A program made the position numbers and the translations under genes. Under the pieces are notes generated by a model. The model was not told the origin of the DNA, did not search any database, and saw only the letters and a program-made list of their open reading frames with translations. Shown one piece after another: positions 1-10,955 of a stretch of 64,000 nucleotides of DNA. The stretch is from positions 12,418,845 through 12,482,844 of the forward strand of contig OZ024788.1 in the NCBI GenBank assembly GCA_964017065.1, in the 5' to 3' direction. Origin of the DNA: Haliclona indistincta (taxonomy: Eukaryota > Porifera > Demospongiae > Haplosclerida > Chalinidae). Within the stretch, counting starts at the first letter, position 1; each line of letters begins with the position of its first letter.

Positions 1-1075
1 CGATGCAAAGCTTTGTTCTAGAGTTATGGCTCGGCTTGGTTTCTTTGTTTACCGTTGCTGGCGATCTGGACTTCTCCAAAGGCAAAGCTGTCCACAGTTG
101 ACTGCCTGGAAGCTGATAGGTTATACTTTTACTACAGGATAGCAGCGCAGGTCCAGAGAAATTGTGTAAGCAAGCTATGGAAGCTATCTCACTCGTGGTA
201 TGCGTGTGCTGTATAGACACGCCCAGTTGAATTGTGGTTAGCACTGATTGGGTTCTGATTGCATTACTAAAGCACTGCATTGTGATTGCTGTACAGAAAT
301 CCTGTAAACATGCATCTGCAGTTGCTGTGTTTGTGGAATGGTGGATAGTTGTGTTTGCCTGTCATTCCACCGAGGCATCTGCACCTTGGGTGCTATTTTT
401 CTGTCTGTTTCAACGATTTCTCGTCGCTCTCTAAAAACTAAGCGCTGAAACAAGCAACACGGGTAGAAATCGATACTTGGTCGGATTAGAATTTAAAACA
501 AGTTTGATTTAAAGGCTTATTGCTTTAGTTGCTGCATGAATTGCACACCTGGATGGCTGTTGGTGTTGATGTAGACTTCTCTAGAGACACAGTTGTCCAC
601 AGCTAGCTGCCTTGCAGCCAGTGACTTTGTGAACAGCTTGGTAGACTTGTATATGAAGCTTCGTTCTCGAGTTATGGCGTAATTTGCTTACCTCGCGATT
701 GATGGCCGTTGCTGGCGATCTAGAGTTCTCCTTAGCACAAAACTATCCACAGTTGACTGCCTAGAAGCTGATAGGTTAGAATTTCACCACAGCATAGCAG
801 CGCATGTCTAAAGAAATTGTGTAAGCAAGCTATGGACGGTATCTCGATCGCTCGTGTGCTGTGCCCTGCACTCGAACCGAGCGACTCGAACTGAACATTA
901 TAGACACACCCAGTTGAATTAGTGGTCAGCACTGATTGGCTTCTGATTGCACAACTATTATACTGCATTGTGATTGCCGTACAGAAAGGTACAACAGCTG
1001 CATGTGTATGTGAAATGGTGGCATTCCACCGAGGCATCTTCTACACTGTAGGAAGTCTGTATGCGACGTGTGGCC
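1..1075. repeat. Diverged tandem duplication of a ~0.65 kb unit
   Basis: The stretch from about 1 to 430 is repeated, diverged, from about 655 to 1075. Shared blocks include the phrases around 45-180 and 700-835 (ending in 'ttgtgtaagcaagctatgg') and 230-330 and 918-1000. The short phrase 'attccaccgaggcat' occurs in both copies (about 363 and 1022) and again near 1703. No convincing gene is visible in the first copy. Boundaries are approximate. Confidence 0.7.
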
Positions 1076-1109
1076 ATGTTTTCAGCAATAGTAAGAATAG
1101 CAAGAAGTG

Positions 1110-1413
1110 TGCGATGAGAAAGAGCAGAGCTAGACCTGAGACTGTGGAGAGTAGTGAGTTGCGTAAGGCTTGTGATAGGGAAGGGAAGGCAAGAAAGAGA
1201 GCTTGTGAGAGTAATGGTGAAGCTTCTGTGCGTAAATTGAATGACAGAAAATATAATATCCTTTATAATATAGCAAAAGAAAGTAGTAGTGAAGCTGAAG
1301 AGCGTAGAGCTTCTAATAGGCTGAGTTTGGCTAAAAACAGGGCTAGTGAGAGTGCTAAAGAATCTGAACAGCGTATAGCTTGTAATAGGCCGCGTTTAGT
1401 TAAAGTTGAATGA
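1110..1413 (+). CDS. Short basic ORF of four 23-24 residue STPR-like repeats
   Basis: The reading frame is open from 922, but the coding-like part starts at the ATG near 1110 and ends with TGA at 1413 (about 100 residues). It is built of four consecutive 23-24 residue units sharing a pattern close to R-A-x-E-S-x-x-E-S-E-x-R-x-A-x-N-R, the last two clearest. Such Arg/Glu-rich repeats resemble the STPR ('score and three') repeats that precede helicase or transposase domains in many animal mobile elements. No helicase follows here, so this is probably an exon or a remnant. A fibroin-modulator-like DNA-binding role is possible but unsupported. The upstream part of the frame lies in the tandem duplication and is probably not coding. 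Confidence 0.45.
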
Positions 1414-2003
1414 CTCCTATGATTAACTTGCTAGCATTGTTATTTAATTTTCTCTACTCCTTACTTCTCACTAGTATAAATATGTAAAATAATCCTTACC
1501 ATTATTGAATACCATATCAGATTTAATGTCTCTCACACGAGGTGCAAAAAATTAAGCATGATAAACTTTAATTTGTGAACTTCGTAATGATTTTATAAGT
1601 TGTCAGCCACTAACATACACTGTAGTGTTCAACAGCAGACTTTTATTACTGCTTGTGTATTTCAGTTCAGCGTATTTAGTCTGACAGGCATGTATGCATA
1701 ACATTCCACCGAGGCATAAGCATCTTCGGTGCCTAGTTACCTTAGTACTTAAGACAGTCCATTAGCCACCTCATAAAACCATTACAGTCGGAAGTGCGGG
1801 TCCCATAGTCCGCTAGACTAGTCCCCAGCCTGCTGGAGCTTTCCTTCAGAGTCACTTATTTTAGCGTCTTTTTCGTAATGAACCGGCAGCGTCTTTAAGG
1901 TAAAGGTATATTGTTTTCTATTGAGAACGGTCGTTATGCAGCATATTTGGATTACGCAATTTGATTGACTAAATGAAAAGTAGGGTATAAATACCTTAAT
2001 TAC
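1414..2003. other. No gene seen
   Basis: AT-rich sequence without a supportable ORF or clear repeat structure, apart from a third copy of the 'attccaccgaggcat' phrase near 1703. Confidence 0.5.
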
Positions 2004-2136
2004 GATGAAACGGCGGGTAATACTGGATTTATTACACCTTGGAAACCGAAATAGACGCCCTCAAGCTTCACGCTCGTGACGTTTATACCATCGGTTTCAG
2101 TGGTGTAATAAATCCAGTATTACCCTCCGTTTCATC
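2004..2136. repeat. Foldback/MITE with ~33-bp inverted ends
   Basis: The left arm starting 'gatgaaacggcgggtaatac' is the near-perfect reverse complement of the right arm ending 'ttcatc' at 2136. The loop contains 'ccgaaatagacgccctc'. A diverged relative with the same layout lies at about 49919-50033 (loop 'tcgaaatagacgccctc'), so this is a dispersed family. Confidence 0.75.
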
Positions 2137-2144
2137 ATATAACT

Positions 2145-2442
2145 ATTATTTACAAGTAATAAAACATTTTAACCAAAATGCAAGAGATTTAGGGTTGGTA
2201 CATTCATCGAAAAAGTATGGAAACAAGATTTTGAAATGAAAAGGATTGTAACAATAGCAGTATAATGCTACCTCCTTATTAAACAAGAAACAAAACATTT
2301 TAACCAAAATGCAAGAGATTTAGGGTTGGTACATTTGTCGAAAAAGAATGGAAACAAGATTTTGAAATGAAAAGGATTGTAACAATAGCAGTGTAATGCT
2401 ACCTCCCTATTAAATTAACCACAACTATCGAAAGCAGTTAAT
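2145..2442. repeat. Two tandem copies of the F-family foldback arm
   Basis: Two direct copies (about 2151-2280 and 2291-2419) of a ~125-bp arm run from 'aaaacattttaaccaaaatg' to 'aatgctacctcc'. The second ends in the F loop sequence 'ccacaactatcgaaagcagttaat', exactly as in the intact palindrome at 2895-3166. The other half of this F copy resumes at 10961, after the DIRS-like insertion. Confidence 0.75.
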
Positions 2443-2779
2443 TGTTATCAAGGTACGCCAATCAGTTGGACGTACTTTACACCCAAATCCATTAGGAAAA
2501 GTGGTGGTCTGGTTGGTAGTCTCGCAAGGGCCACTCCCCCAATGGCACAAACAAACGAACAAACAAACAGTCCACATATAGTCTCATGGTCAACGATTGT
2601 CTCATTGTCTACAGTCACCAGCCCAAGCTGCATATCTGACACCATTGGCCTGATCCACAGACTTGTGGATACTGTAACAGATCATTACACAGATGTACAT
2701 AGTCTTAGATACTAAGTGGTAGTTATGGTTGGATTGTGGTGTGCCCGGGAGTGTTACGTTGGTTTATACCTACGATCCC
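2443..2779 (-). repeat. DIRS-like split repeat B2
   Basis: A 337-bp segment essentially identical to 4295-4631. It forms the 3' end of the element on the minus strand. The identical 65-codon ORFs in both copies are a by-product of the repeat. Confidence 0.85.
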
Positions 2780-2894
2780 TATTGGTGGAGCTAACAAAAG
2801 CTGACATGATTCATTGGGGGAGTTTGCCACTGGCAATGGCCCAAGCGAGTATCACGCTCTCACGAGCGGAGTAGAACAGACAACACAAACAGTA

Positions 2895-3836
2895 CAAGTA
2901 ATAAAAACATTTTAACCAAAATGAAAGAGATTTAGGGTTGGTACATTTATCGAAAAAGTATGGAAACAAGATTTTGAGGATTGTAACAATAGCATTATAA
3001 TGCTACCTCCCTATTAAATTAACCACAACTATCGAAAGCAGTTAATTTAGGGAGGTAGCATTATAATGCTATTGTTACAATCCTCAAAATCTTGTTTCCA
3101 TACTTTTTCGATAAATGTACCAACCCTAAATCTCTTTCATTTTGGTTAAAATGTTTTTATTACTTGTTTCTTTTCTTTTTATTTATTAATGACTTAGTTG
3201 GCACTTATGTTAATACAGTGTTACTGTAAAGAGAACAGTAGTGCATGCGCGGAGTGACTACACTTGCATTCGGCTCTGCACTACATGAAACACGGACCAT
3301 GCAACATTAGCTTAGGTTAAGCTAGCTTTCTTACCAAGCCTGACAGGGAAATCAGTGAAGATTTGCTCGTTGTCTGCAGTGAACACTGCTAGTGGAAGCA
3401 GTACTCGCGTTCCAAGCCGTTTGTACTAAGGTGCGCTTGTATTAGAATTATTACATACACGGGCGTGCGCGAGTAGGCGTAACCTAGTAACGGACTTCAA
3501 GCAGAAGCATGGAATGGAGTCTGTTATGGACCAAAAATCGCTGTTTTTTCGGAATTACTCGCTTCTCCCAATGTTTTAGGCCTAAATAGATATCAGGTGC
3601 ACTGACTGTCATAGGTAGCGTTGCTTCTGTGTACGTTTAGTTGCGTTTGGTTCGCTCACTACTGTGCTAGACTCGCCGAAGAATAAGAAAGAAAGAAGAA
3701 GATGAACAAACGGGTGACCACGTGAACTCTGGTTTACCACCTTAGACCTGGTTTATTTTGCTTCTGAAGGTCTCTTTGTAATCGCACAAATAGTGCGAAG
3801 AGCTTCAGATCGTTAGATTAGCTTGAAACGCCCGTA
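2895..3836. repeat. F-family element, copy A, with a ~270-bp terminal palindrome
   Basis: 2895-3166 is a nearly perfect palindrome (arms ~125 bp, loop about 3023-3042). The right arm continues into a ~670-bp unique body ending near 'gcttgaaacgcccgta'. The same body is found at 10961-11756 and 42419-43040. No ORF is supported, so it is non-autonomous. It lies between A2 and B2 of the DIRS-like element and probably inserted there. Confidence 0.8.
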
Positions 3837-4145
3837 CGGCGAAGATATGGCAGTGCCGTACTTAGTGCCTCCAGGCGAGACGCCATCTTGTCATGCCCAC
3901 AGCAACTGACCTTATAGTCTTTATTAGTAGACTCATTGAAAGCGCTTACCTCTTAGGATAGCCCCTAGGTAGTTAAAATACCACTGATGTCGTCAACAGC
4001 CAAGATATACGTGAATTATTACGTTTAGCCTAAGTGTAGCCGCCATCTTGTTTTCCGCCCAACCCTAAATATGCCACGTCTACCGCGTGGCATAATACAA
4101 ACAAATACACTACAAGTAACAGTTATGGAAAAGGAGAGGGTGGGA
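3837..4145. other. Spacer between F copy and DIRS A2 repeat; no gene seen
   Basis: No supportable ORF. A short palindromic stretch around 4073-4093 ('gccacgtctaccgcgtggc') is present. Confidence 0.4.
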
Positions 4146-4289
4146 GGGAAAGAGACACACAGCCAGAGTAAGGGTGCACGGCCATGTGCCGGCTGACCAC
4201 ACCCTAGATGTCTACGCATGCGCCCGTTTGCCTAGGGGGAGCGTCCCTTGCACAATTAACTACATTTAACTTCCAACCTAAATGAACAA
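4146..4289 (-). repeat. DIRS-like split repeat A2
   Basis: A 144-bp copy of the 5'-end repeat A1 (10812-10955) with about one substitution. It abuts B1 at the TTAAT core (4290-4294), which is the sequence expected for a joined circle end. Confidence 0.85.
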
Positions 4290-4294
4290 TTAAT

Positions 4295-4631
4295 TGTTAT
4301 CAAGGTACGCCAATCAGTTGGACGTACTTTACACCCAAATCCATTAGGAAAAGTGGTGGTCTGGTTGGTAGTCTCGCAAGGGCCACTCCCCCAATGGCAC
4401 AAACAAACGAACAAACAAACAGTCCACATATAGTCTCATGGTCAACGATTGTCTCATTGTCTACAGTCACCAGCCCAAGCTGCATATCTGACACCATTGG
4501 CCTGATCCACAGACTTGTGGATACTGTAACAGATCATTACACAGATGTACATAGTCTTAGATACTAAGTGGTAGTTATGGTTGGATTGTGGTGTGCCCGG
4601 GAGTGTTACGTTGGTTTATACCTACGATCCC
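4295..4631 (-). repeat. DIRS-like split repeat B1
   Basis: A 337-bp copy of B2, located just downstream (minus strand) of the tyrosine recombinase. Its inner boundary is at 4631 where it diverges from the sequence beside B2. Confidence 0.85.
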
Positions 4632-4800
4632 ACTGGTGTGCAACACCAACACTCCCAAACACGTGTGATAGGAATCATGTGAGCATCGCTATCAAATCTG
4701 AAATAACTAATATTAGAAAAACAACAGGAAATTATGAGTGAAGGGTACAGTACAAAAACAAGATTGTAAATGAAGTAATAATCAAAATTATGATGTGACG

Positions 4801-5700
4801 TTAGGTCTGATGCTGTAGGAGACGTACAGAGTTGGCTGCAATTGTGACGACTGGTGGACGAATGTATCTAGTGAAAGCTGACGATTTCCAGCGACCCAGT
4901 GACTTGATTGTGGAGTCAGGAATGTTCACTTGAGCCGCAGCTGTGGCGGCGCCGATACGGAAGCTATGACCATTGTAGCGGGACATCAATATCAAATGAA
5001 GCCAGAGCAGTGTGGAGAGAGGAGACTAAGAACGAACGAGATAGTGGGTTGCCAGATTTCAAAAGGAAAAGAGGCCCAGAGGTTGGAGGTCTAATGGCTA
5101 GGTAATTCAGTAGGGATATAACAGGGCATATGATGTCGTCCGTTTTTCCCAGATGTAGGGTCACTCCGGCACCAAAAACGTCAGATTTGCTGTGTCTGAG
5201 CGTGATATGTACTATCGATGGGTTTGACTTATCATCAACAGCAACATCACAAAGGGACAACATTGATGGATGATATGTGGTCCATGAGACGCAGGTAATT
5301 CTCCCGATCGGAGGAACCCAAAGAATCCTACACAGCATACAGCCCACAAACATATGGAATCGTGATTATGTGATGGCCTTGACCAATAGCAGTACAGAAG
5401 CCGTAAAATATATGGAGAAAGAGGTAGACGTTGAGGTCGAGTAGCAGGAGGAAGAGAGCGGTGGCAGCCACGAAGTACATAATGAAGACGAGAGCAAGAA
5501 TTTAATGTGGAATCAGGTCCACCGTCAAGCAGTTGACGGTGACGTAGTGCACTAAGATATTGACGAACAGAGCTATATGTAAGTCCTTCTTGGATGAGGA
5601 ATGCAACGAAACGACACAATGTTAATTCACTAAGGGGAAATGCTAATAGGTTATACATGGTGCAAAAAGCTAAGTAGCGGTTGACGCCTGAGTTGTAGCT
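4801..5700 (-). pseudogene. DIRS-type tyrosine recombinase, frameshifted
   Basis: Three overlapping minus-strand frames (about 5658-5300, 5330-4964, 4995-4801) together cover a phage-integrase-like recombinase. The N-terminal part has the SAM-like core-binding helices ('SVRQYLSALRHRQL'). The first catalytic Arg is in 'FGFLRSGEL'. The C-terminal box is 'GHSFRIGAATAAA' (HxxR), followed by 'LGRW' and the presumptive nucleophile Tyr in 'FTRYIR'. All catalytic positions remain, but at least two frameshifts (near 5300 and 4985) break it. In the family this enzyme integrates the circular DNA copy without target duplication. The stop at 4801 lies ~170 bp before repeat B1. Confidence 0.85.
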
Positions 5701-5728
5701 GCTAATGGTTGAGGGGGAGAGACCTGTG

Positions 5729-6294
5729 TTAGCGAGTGAGTGAACAGCTCGATCCAGCTGGGTGATCCCCAGAGTGGGAGAGGCAGAAGAAACTGGAGAA
5801 CTGCATTGGTGATCGCTGTTCGGCTGGCCTGTGGGAGGAGAAAAGATAACATATCACGGTAGTTACGTGATATAGCATCAGCAGTAGTATTGCGTACACC
5901 AGGGATGAGCGTAGGAGGTTAGTTTGAAGCGGATGCCTTGCATGACGTCGCTGGATTGTGGTGACTACTGCCTCGTTGTCTGAACAGAAGTGTATATGTT
6001 CTCCACTCCAGCCAGGTCCCCAAATCGCAGCTGCTATTACTATGGGTAACATTTCCTTCGCAGCGATTCCTATTGTACTCCAAGTTTCTGGCCATTCCAA
6101 TTGAAACCAAGTATTCTGTTTCAGGCTGAATGTCCCACAGCCAAAAGAGCCAGATGCGTCTGAGTACACAACGGAGGTTGGAGCCAATGGGGGGAAAAAT
6201 GAGCGAACATTCCAGTGTTGTAACAGACACTGCCACCATGCAATATCTGCTCGTACTTCCACATTGAGGCGGACAAAGTGAGATGGGTTAGACC
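5729..6294 (-). pseudogene. DIRS RNase H domain, 3' part, frameshifted
   Basis: The minus-strand frame contains 'HFVRLNVEVRADIAWW', the linker typical of DIRS and Gypsy-like polyproteins. RNase H acidic motifs follow: 'VYSDASGSFGCG' (Asp), 'IAAKEMLPIVIAAAIWG' (Glu) and 'HFCSDNEAVV' (Asp). After about 5880 the frame slips before the recombinase. The coding sequence continues upstream at 7931 beyond the inserted element 6295-7921; joining at the 9-bp duplication restores the order reverse transcriptase, linker, RNase H. Confidence 0.85.
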
Positions 6295-7921
6295 ATAGAT
6301 ATTTTAACGCGTAGAGGGATGGGAAACTTAAATTATTCAGTGGCACAACGCGTGTTGTCGGAAGTGACGTCACCCGCGTACTTAATATTCATCATAATGA
6401 CGCAAAATGGAAGCTCGCTTTAGATGCAAGAACATTTGAAGAGATTTGCGAGATGGAGGAGATGGAGAAGAAAACTCCAGTTACTATCAGTGTTTAGCCA
6501 CCGCCAATATTCTTGTAGAATGCAGTGAAAACGAAAAATTGAGTGATTTAGTGCTAGCATTAAGAAAAACATTAGCAACATGGATAGATAGCACCAATAG
6601 ATACAAATTATCAGCTACCAGAAGAGGAAATTAGTACTGAATATTATTACTGAACAACAACTACTGAATGGGTTATAACTAAAGGGCACGGTGCATCTGC
6701 AGCCTCTTGGTGAGTCACAACACAGCCTCGGAGTCTAAGATCTCGACTATCACCAGAGACATCTGTCCACCCTAGTTTATCTTTCACTGTTGATGATGAT
6801 GATGCTGGTATCGGTTGATTCTGATTGTAATTGGCTGGTAGAGTTATATTCCTAAATGTACAAGAACAAATAAAACAGCATTGAGCAAAAATAACTGCCC
6901 ACATAAGTTGGTGCTGGTGTTACCAGAGAGTTGATCGTCAAGTTTATCATTTACTGAGGCTGATGATGATGGTTACTAGGATGGTTGATTCTGATAGCGG
7001 GCTGGTAGAGTTATATTCCTATACATGTAAGTATACAGGAACAAGTGAAACTATGAAAACACACAGTATACCTGGCCATTTAGGTTAGCACTGGAGTCTA
7101 CAGAGATTTCAATTTCTTCCTATAATGCATGTGCAGGAATAATAAGAACAGTAATTATAACAATTAACGTGCCTAGACAACAGATGACTTTTTTCTTACA
7201 ATGAATACATGTACATCCAATTCTATGTTCACTCTTTTCTCCTTTCCCTGTCTTACTTCTGTGTTTGTGTTCTCTATCAAGAAAAAAGTATAGGCATGGT
7301 GGTACTGATGAATACGATTAAGCAAATGTTTGAACAAGTTTTATCCCTTACTTCTTCGAGTGAGAAGAATTTCAATGGGCTTAGTACAAGACCACATGCA
7401 TTGGCTCTCTAAAAAATATTATGTGATATAAGCAACTTTTATAGTTTGTGCGTGAATGTGTACAGAATATAGCCTATGGTAAAGATTTGTTCAAGCATTT
7501 GGCAGGCATTGCGAACTAAATGTAAACATATAACCTAGCTTAATACACACTAAGTGTCTGTGAAAAACAGAAAATACAAATGGCAAGGCCAAAAAACACT
7601 TGTCCAGGCTACGAATGTGTTCAAAATGAAAAAATGGAGTGGCTTCCTTGCTTACTTGGGTACTGTGACAGTTTCTTCTACAGTAGCAACTTCCATGGTC
7701 TGTTGATGACTAAAAAACTTCGCAGGGCACTGGTTTTTGTGTGCGTACTTGAATACAGGACGATCCAAGACGCTGTAAAGCCGAGACACTTAGTTAGCTG
7801 CCATTGTAGCCCGCTCGAGTCTCGACAACGCGCGTTGTGACAGCCCGCGTGACGTCACGTAATACATTTGTATTGAGGAATAATTAAAGTTTCCCATCCC
7901 TCTACGCGTTAAAATATCTAT
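6295..7921. mobile_element. Mutator-like non-autonomous element with 44-bp inverted ends and 9-bp target duplication
   Basis: Termini 6295-6338 and 7878-7921 are inverted repeats with one mismatch (both start 'atagatattttaacgcgtag'). The direct repeat 'ggttagacc' flanks it at 6286-6294 and 7922-7930, and removing one copy rejoins the RNase H reading frame. A 9-bp duplication with long termini is typical of Mutator-like elements. TGACGTCA sites lie near both ends. Inside, 6730-6900 is repeated diverged at about 6905-7060. No transposase is seen; ORFs at 6446-6634 and 7580-7840 are not recognised and may be chance. Confidence 0.85.
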
Positions 7922-7930
7922 GGTTAGACC

Positions 7931-8740
7931 CACTTGACATAAGAGAGAATAGAGAACTGAGAAAGATGCGTCCGGGCCTAATGACTGTGCCTGCATGTGA
8001 CAAATGTCCTATAAGAGAATCTAACTCCTTTCTTGTACATGCTCTGCGTGGTAGCCATTGCCGAAGCAAGGTCTGAAGTCGTTCAAGTTTCTCAGCGGGA
8101 AGACTCAGTTGGAACTGGACAGTATCTATCCCAATTCCAAGAAAGGTTAGAGACGATGCAGGTCCCTCTGACTTGTGGTGTGCTAGGGGGACACCAACAT
8201 AGTTGAATATAGCCTCGACTTTGGATCTGGTTACAAGATTAGTCTCTGGGGGGGGATGAAGACTAAAAAATCGTCGAGATAGTGTATCACAAGTGGGACA
8301 TCCTCACTGTAGAGAATCCATGCCAGAAAATCTGCAAGAGCATTGAAGATCTTGGGTGAAGAGCGCAAGCCGAAGGGTAGAGCTCTATCAAAGAATGTAT
8401 TACCTTGCCACTGAATGCCCAGCAAAGGTTGGTCGTCTGGGTGAATTGGGACAACCCGATATGCATTGGACATGTCCAGCTTCACCAGCCGAGTACCCCT
8501 CCCCAGCTGAGTTATGATAGCAACGGCATCGTCGACTGGAGCGTACTGTAGTGAACAGTGAAATGCCGTCATTGACACTACGGCCTCTGGGAGAGGAAAG
8601 ATCAACTATTAGACGATACTTCTCACTATGAGGTTTTGGGACCAGACCAATGGTGCTAACCTGAGCATACTTAGCCAAAGGTTGGTGTATAGGTCCTGAC
8701 AGACGACCTAGACATAGCTCTTCGTGTATCTGGTTAATAG
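7931..8740 (-). pseudogene. DIRS reverse transcriptase, frameshifted
   Basis: Minus-strand frames 8740-8580 and 8605-8231 give a reverse transcriptase: 'VSTIGLVPKPHSEKYRLIVD' (fingers), 'LVKLDMSNAYR' (palm motif A, catalytic Asp), 'ALPFGLRSSPKIFNALAD' (motif B) and 'VIHYLDDFLV' (motif C, the YLDD box). A frameshift lies near 8585. Downstream, 8130-7931 encodes the connection region ('GHLSHAGTVIRPGR') that leads to RNase H. Sequence similarity to the element is lost upstream of about 8740. Confidence 0.88.
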
Positions 8741-8852
8741 GCGTTATCGGAATGAATGACGTTATCAGAGTGATTGACGTAGATTAGTGGTAGTGTGATA
8801 TGATACAGAAAACAGACAAAATAGAAAGCCCTCGCGCTTGTATTCGACTTAA

Positions 8853-10289
8853 CCCCCTTACCGCGACGCGCACATATTTATGCGCGATGAACTCCACCCG
8901 CATACGTGACGCGCATACACACATGCGCGTCTTCGTTACCTCGAAACAGTCACGGCTAGCGCCAGCCATCTTGCTTTGTTGCAGCAAATACTCCTTGGCA
9001 ACGATGAAACATAGTTGCTATAGCATTCTAACTTGTTTATTGTGGTTTCTAACACGCATTAGTCTGTGTAAACAAACGCCCACCATGCTGTGATAACTGA
9101 CAGCTTCTTGCTGCAATAGTACAGTGTCTACACAGCTTTGCTGTTGAGATGAGTGTAATACCTGGTTTCACAGACAGTTTCCTACTCAGGAAGAAGAGGG
9201 TGGTGTGTGTTTGAATAGTATTATCAATCACAGCAATCAACATAAAGTAATGGAAAGCTTGAACAAGTATTTTGATCTTGCAGATAGCATGGTAGTTCTC
9301 AGTACTTTTTAAAGATTACAATCGTCCACAGCAAGCCTGAGCCTCCTGACGATACACACGTTGCTCATGTACGCTGGTTGTCATAAACAACTCAATAGCT
9401 TGCTAGTAGATAGCTCAAGGCAAACCAGATGTTATACAACACTTAATAAGCAATTGGGAAATGTAAAATAGTGATACAAAGCATGCAGCAACAAAGCTGT
9501 GTTCTCATAGAAATTATTTCTGTTCCAATTGAGACAGAAAATGACCTCCAACAAGGCTGTCAACAACAGTTCTGCATAGTAACACACACAATAAGGCTCC
9601 CACAATGACCATGGTCAAGTTCTAAACATCTTAAAAGGGTGTAGTTGCCGTGCACACAGAGCAACACGAAGGAGAAGTGTGACAACTCACTCGTCCGCCA
9701 TCACATGCTGGCGAGTAGTTTTGACGGGTCATACAAAGCTTTAAAGTTTACTAGCAAAGCTCTGAAGTGTTCTAGTATGATAGGCGACACTCTCATAGCT
9801 GTAGCAAACGCGCAGAGGCGAGTAGAAGCAGCACAGACTGCTCTCCACGTTACAGCAACATGATTGGAAAAATGGCGGTAAGGTAGGTGGAGTAGACACG
9901 CCCGGTACAAGTTGAAAGGCATTGATGATGTCGTTATCACGCTCACAGAGTCTTCAACAATGGCCAAGGTCCAGTTTTGAACAACACAGAAGGTTCCTGG
10001 TACAGCTTACGCTGCGTGGTGTAGGGAAGAAGCGAAGAATAGTTGCTCGCGTAAGTGTATGATGGTAGCAGATAGCTTTGACGGTCCAACTGAAGCTTTG
10101 ATGGACAAATAACAGTAGCCCAGGATATTATATAGTACTGGTTGAGAAAACATTGTCGTACCTCTACCTTCCGCGCTGAAGCATCCAGAGCAGAGACAAA
10201 GCGCAGTACTGAGATAGCTGTCACAATACAAAATCAGCCATCGTGTGACGTAGGTGGAGCAACGTTTACAATTAATCGCGCCAAGAGGG
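8853..10289. mobile_element. piggyBac-like non-autonomous element flanked by TTAA
   Basis: TTAA occurs at 8849-8852 and 10290-10293. The inner ends form a short inverted repeat, CCCCCTTACCGCGA on the left and CCCTCTTGGCGCGA (reverse complement) on the right. TTAA plus CCCT-type ends is the signature of piggyBac-like elements. The interior holds two diverged tandem copies of a ~360-bp block (about 9610-9970 and 9970-10260). The right ~270 bp recurs, diverged, at 59631-59930. No transposase ORF is visible. Confidence 0.65.
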
Positions 10290-10305
10290 TTAAAGGGGGA
10301 GGCAT

Positions 10306-10800
10306 TTAATAATCATGCACGAAAGAAAAAAAAACAAAACAAAAACAAAGTACATGTAAGTATGAGTAAGTATGTAAGTGACCTGACCTGAACTGGTAGG
10401 CAGAACAGCTGGAGGGGGAGGGGCCTGTGGGGTAGTCGTTGGTGAGCTCGTATTTCTGCCCGTACAACCTCCAGCAAGCGGTCCATTGAGATTGCTTCTT
10501 CAACAGGAGGAGTTGAGTCGTCAGCGCCGAAATCATGACCAGGCTCCTGAACGCGCGAGCCAGATGATGAGGGAGCCCACGTCCGCGCCCGCGTCCACGT
10601 CCACGACCTCGTCCGCCTCCAGTTGACGGAAGTTCGGGGGAGACTCGTGTAGCCTGACCGCTTGTTGCTTGGACAGCAGTGGCTAGACCGCGCCCTGCCT
10701 GGAGAGTAGCGATGTGGCCACGACCGCGGCCTCGTGGAGGCGGCACGATCGATTAGGGCGACCTCGATCAGCAGCCGTCTGTTTACGCGTCTTCGGCATT
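10306..10800 (-). pseudogene. DIRS gag-like first ORF, Arg/Gly-rich, frameshifted
   Basis: Directly downstream of repeat A1 on the minus strand, a start codon near 10800 opens 'MPKTRKQTAADRGRPN'. A second frame supplies a long RG-rich tract (about 10746-10570). A third reads an acidic stretch, 'DDSTPPVEEAISMDRLLE', ending at about 10390. The pieces fit a single basic-then-acidic gag-like protein broken by two frameshifts. RG-rich tracts suit nucleic-acid binding, but no domain is recognised and the assignment rests on position. Confidence 0.5.
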
Positions 10801-10811
10801 AGTAGAGACTG

Positions 10812-10955
10812 GGGAAAGAGACACACAGCCAGAGTAAGGGTGCACGGCCATGTGCCGGCTGACCACACCCTAGAAGTCTACGCATGCGCCCGTTTGCCTA
10901 GGGGGAGCGTCCCTTGCACAATTAACTACATTTAACTTCCAACCTAAATGAACAA
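10812..10955 (-). repeat. DIRS-like split repeat A1 (5' end of element)
   Basis: A 144-bp repeat nearly identical to 4146-4289. It starts next to the TTAAT core at 10956-10960, beyond which the F-family sequence 'ttagggaggtagc' resumes. Confidence 0.85.

Noticed and set aside
2448..4497. Identical 65-codon minus-strand ORFs at 2448-2645 and 4300-4497
   Set aside because: They lie wholly within the duplicated B repeats and have no protein-like features.
2443..4631. The 337-bp direct repeats looked like LTRs of a small LTR retrotransposon
   Set aside because: They lack TG...CA ends and a target duplication. The A1/A2 pair and the tyrosine recombinase place them as split direct repeats of a DIRS/PAT-like element.
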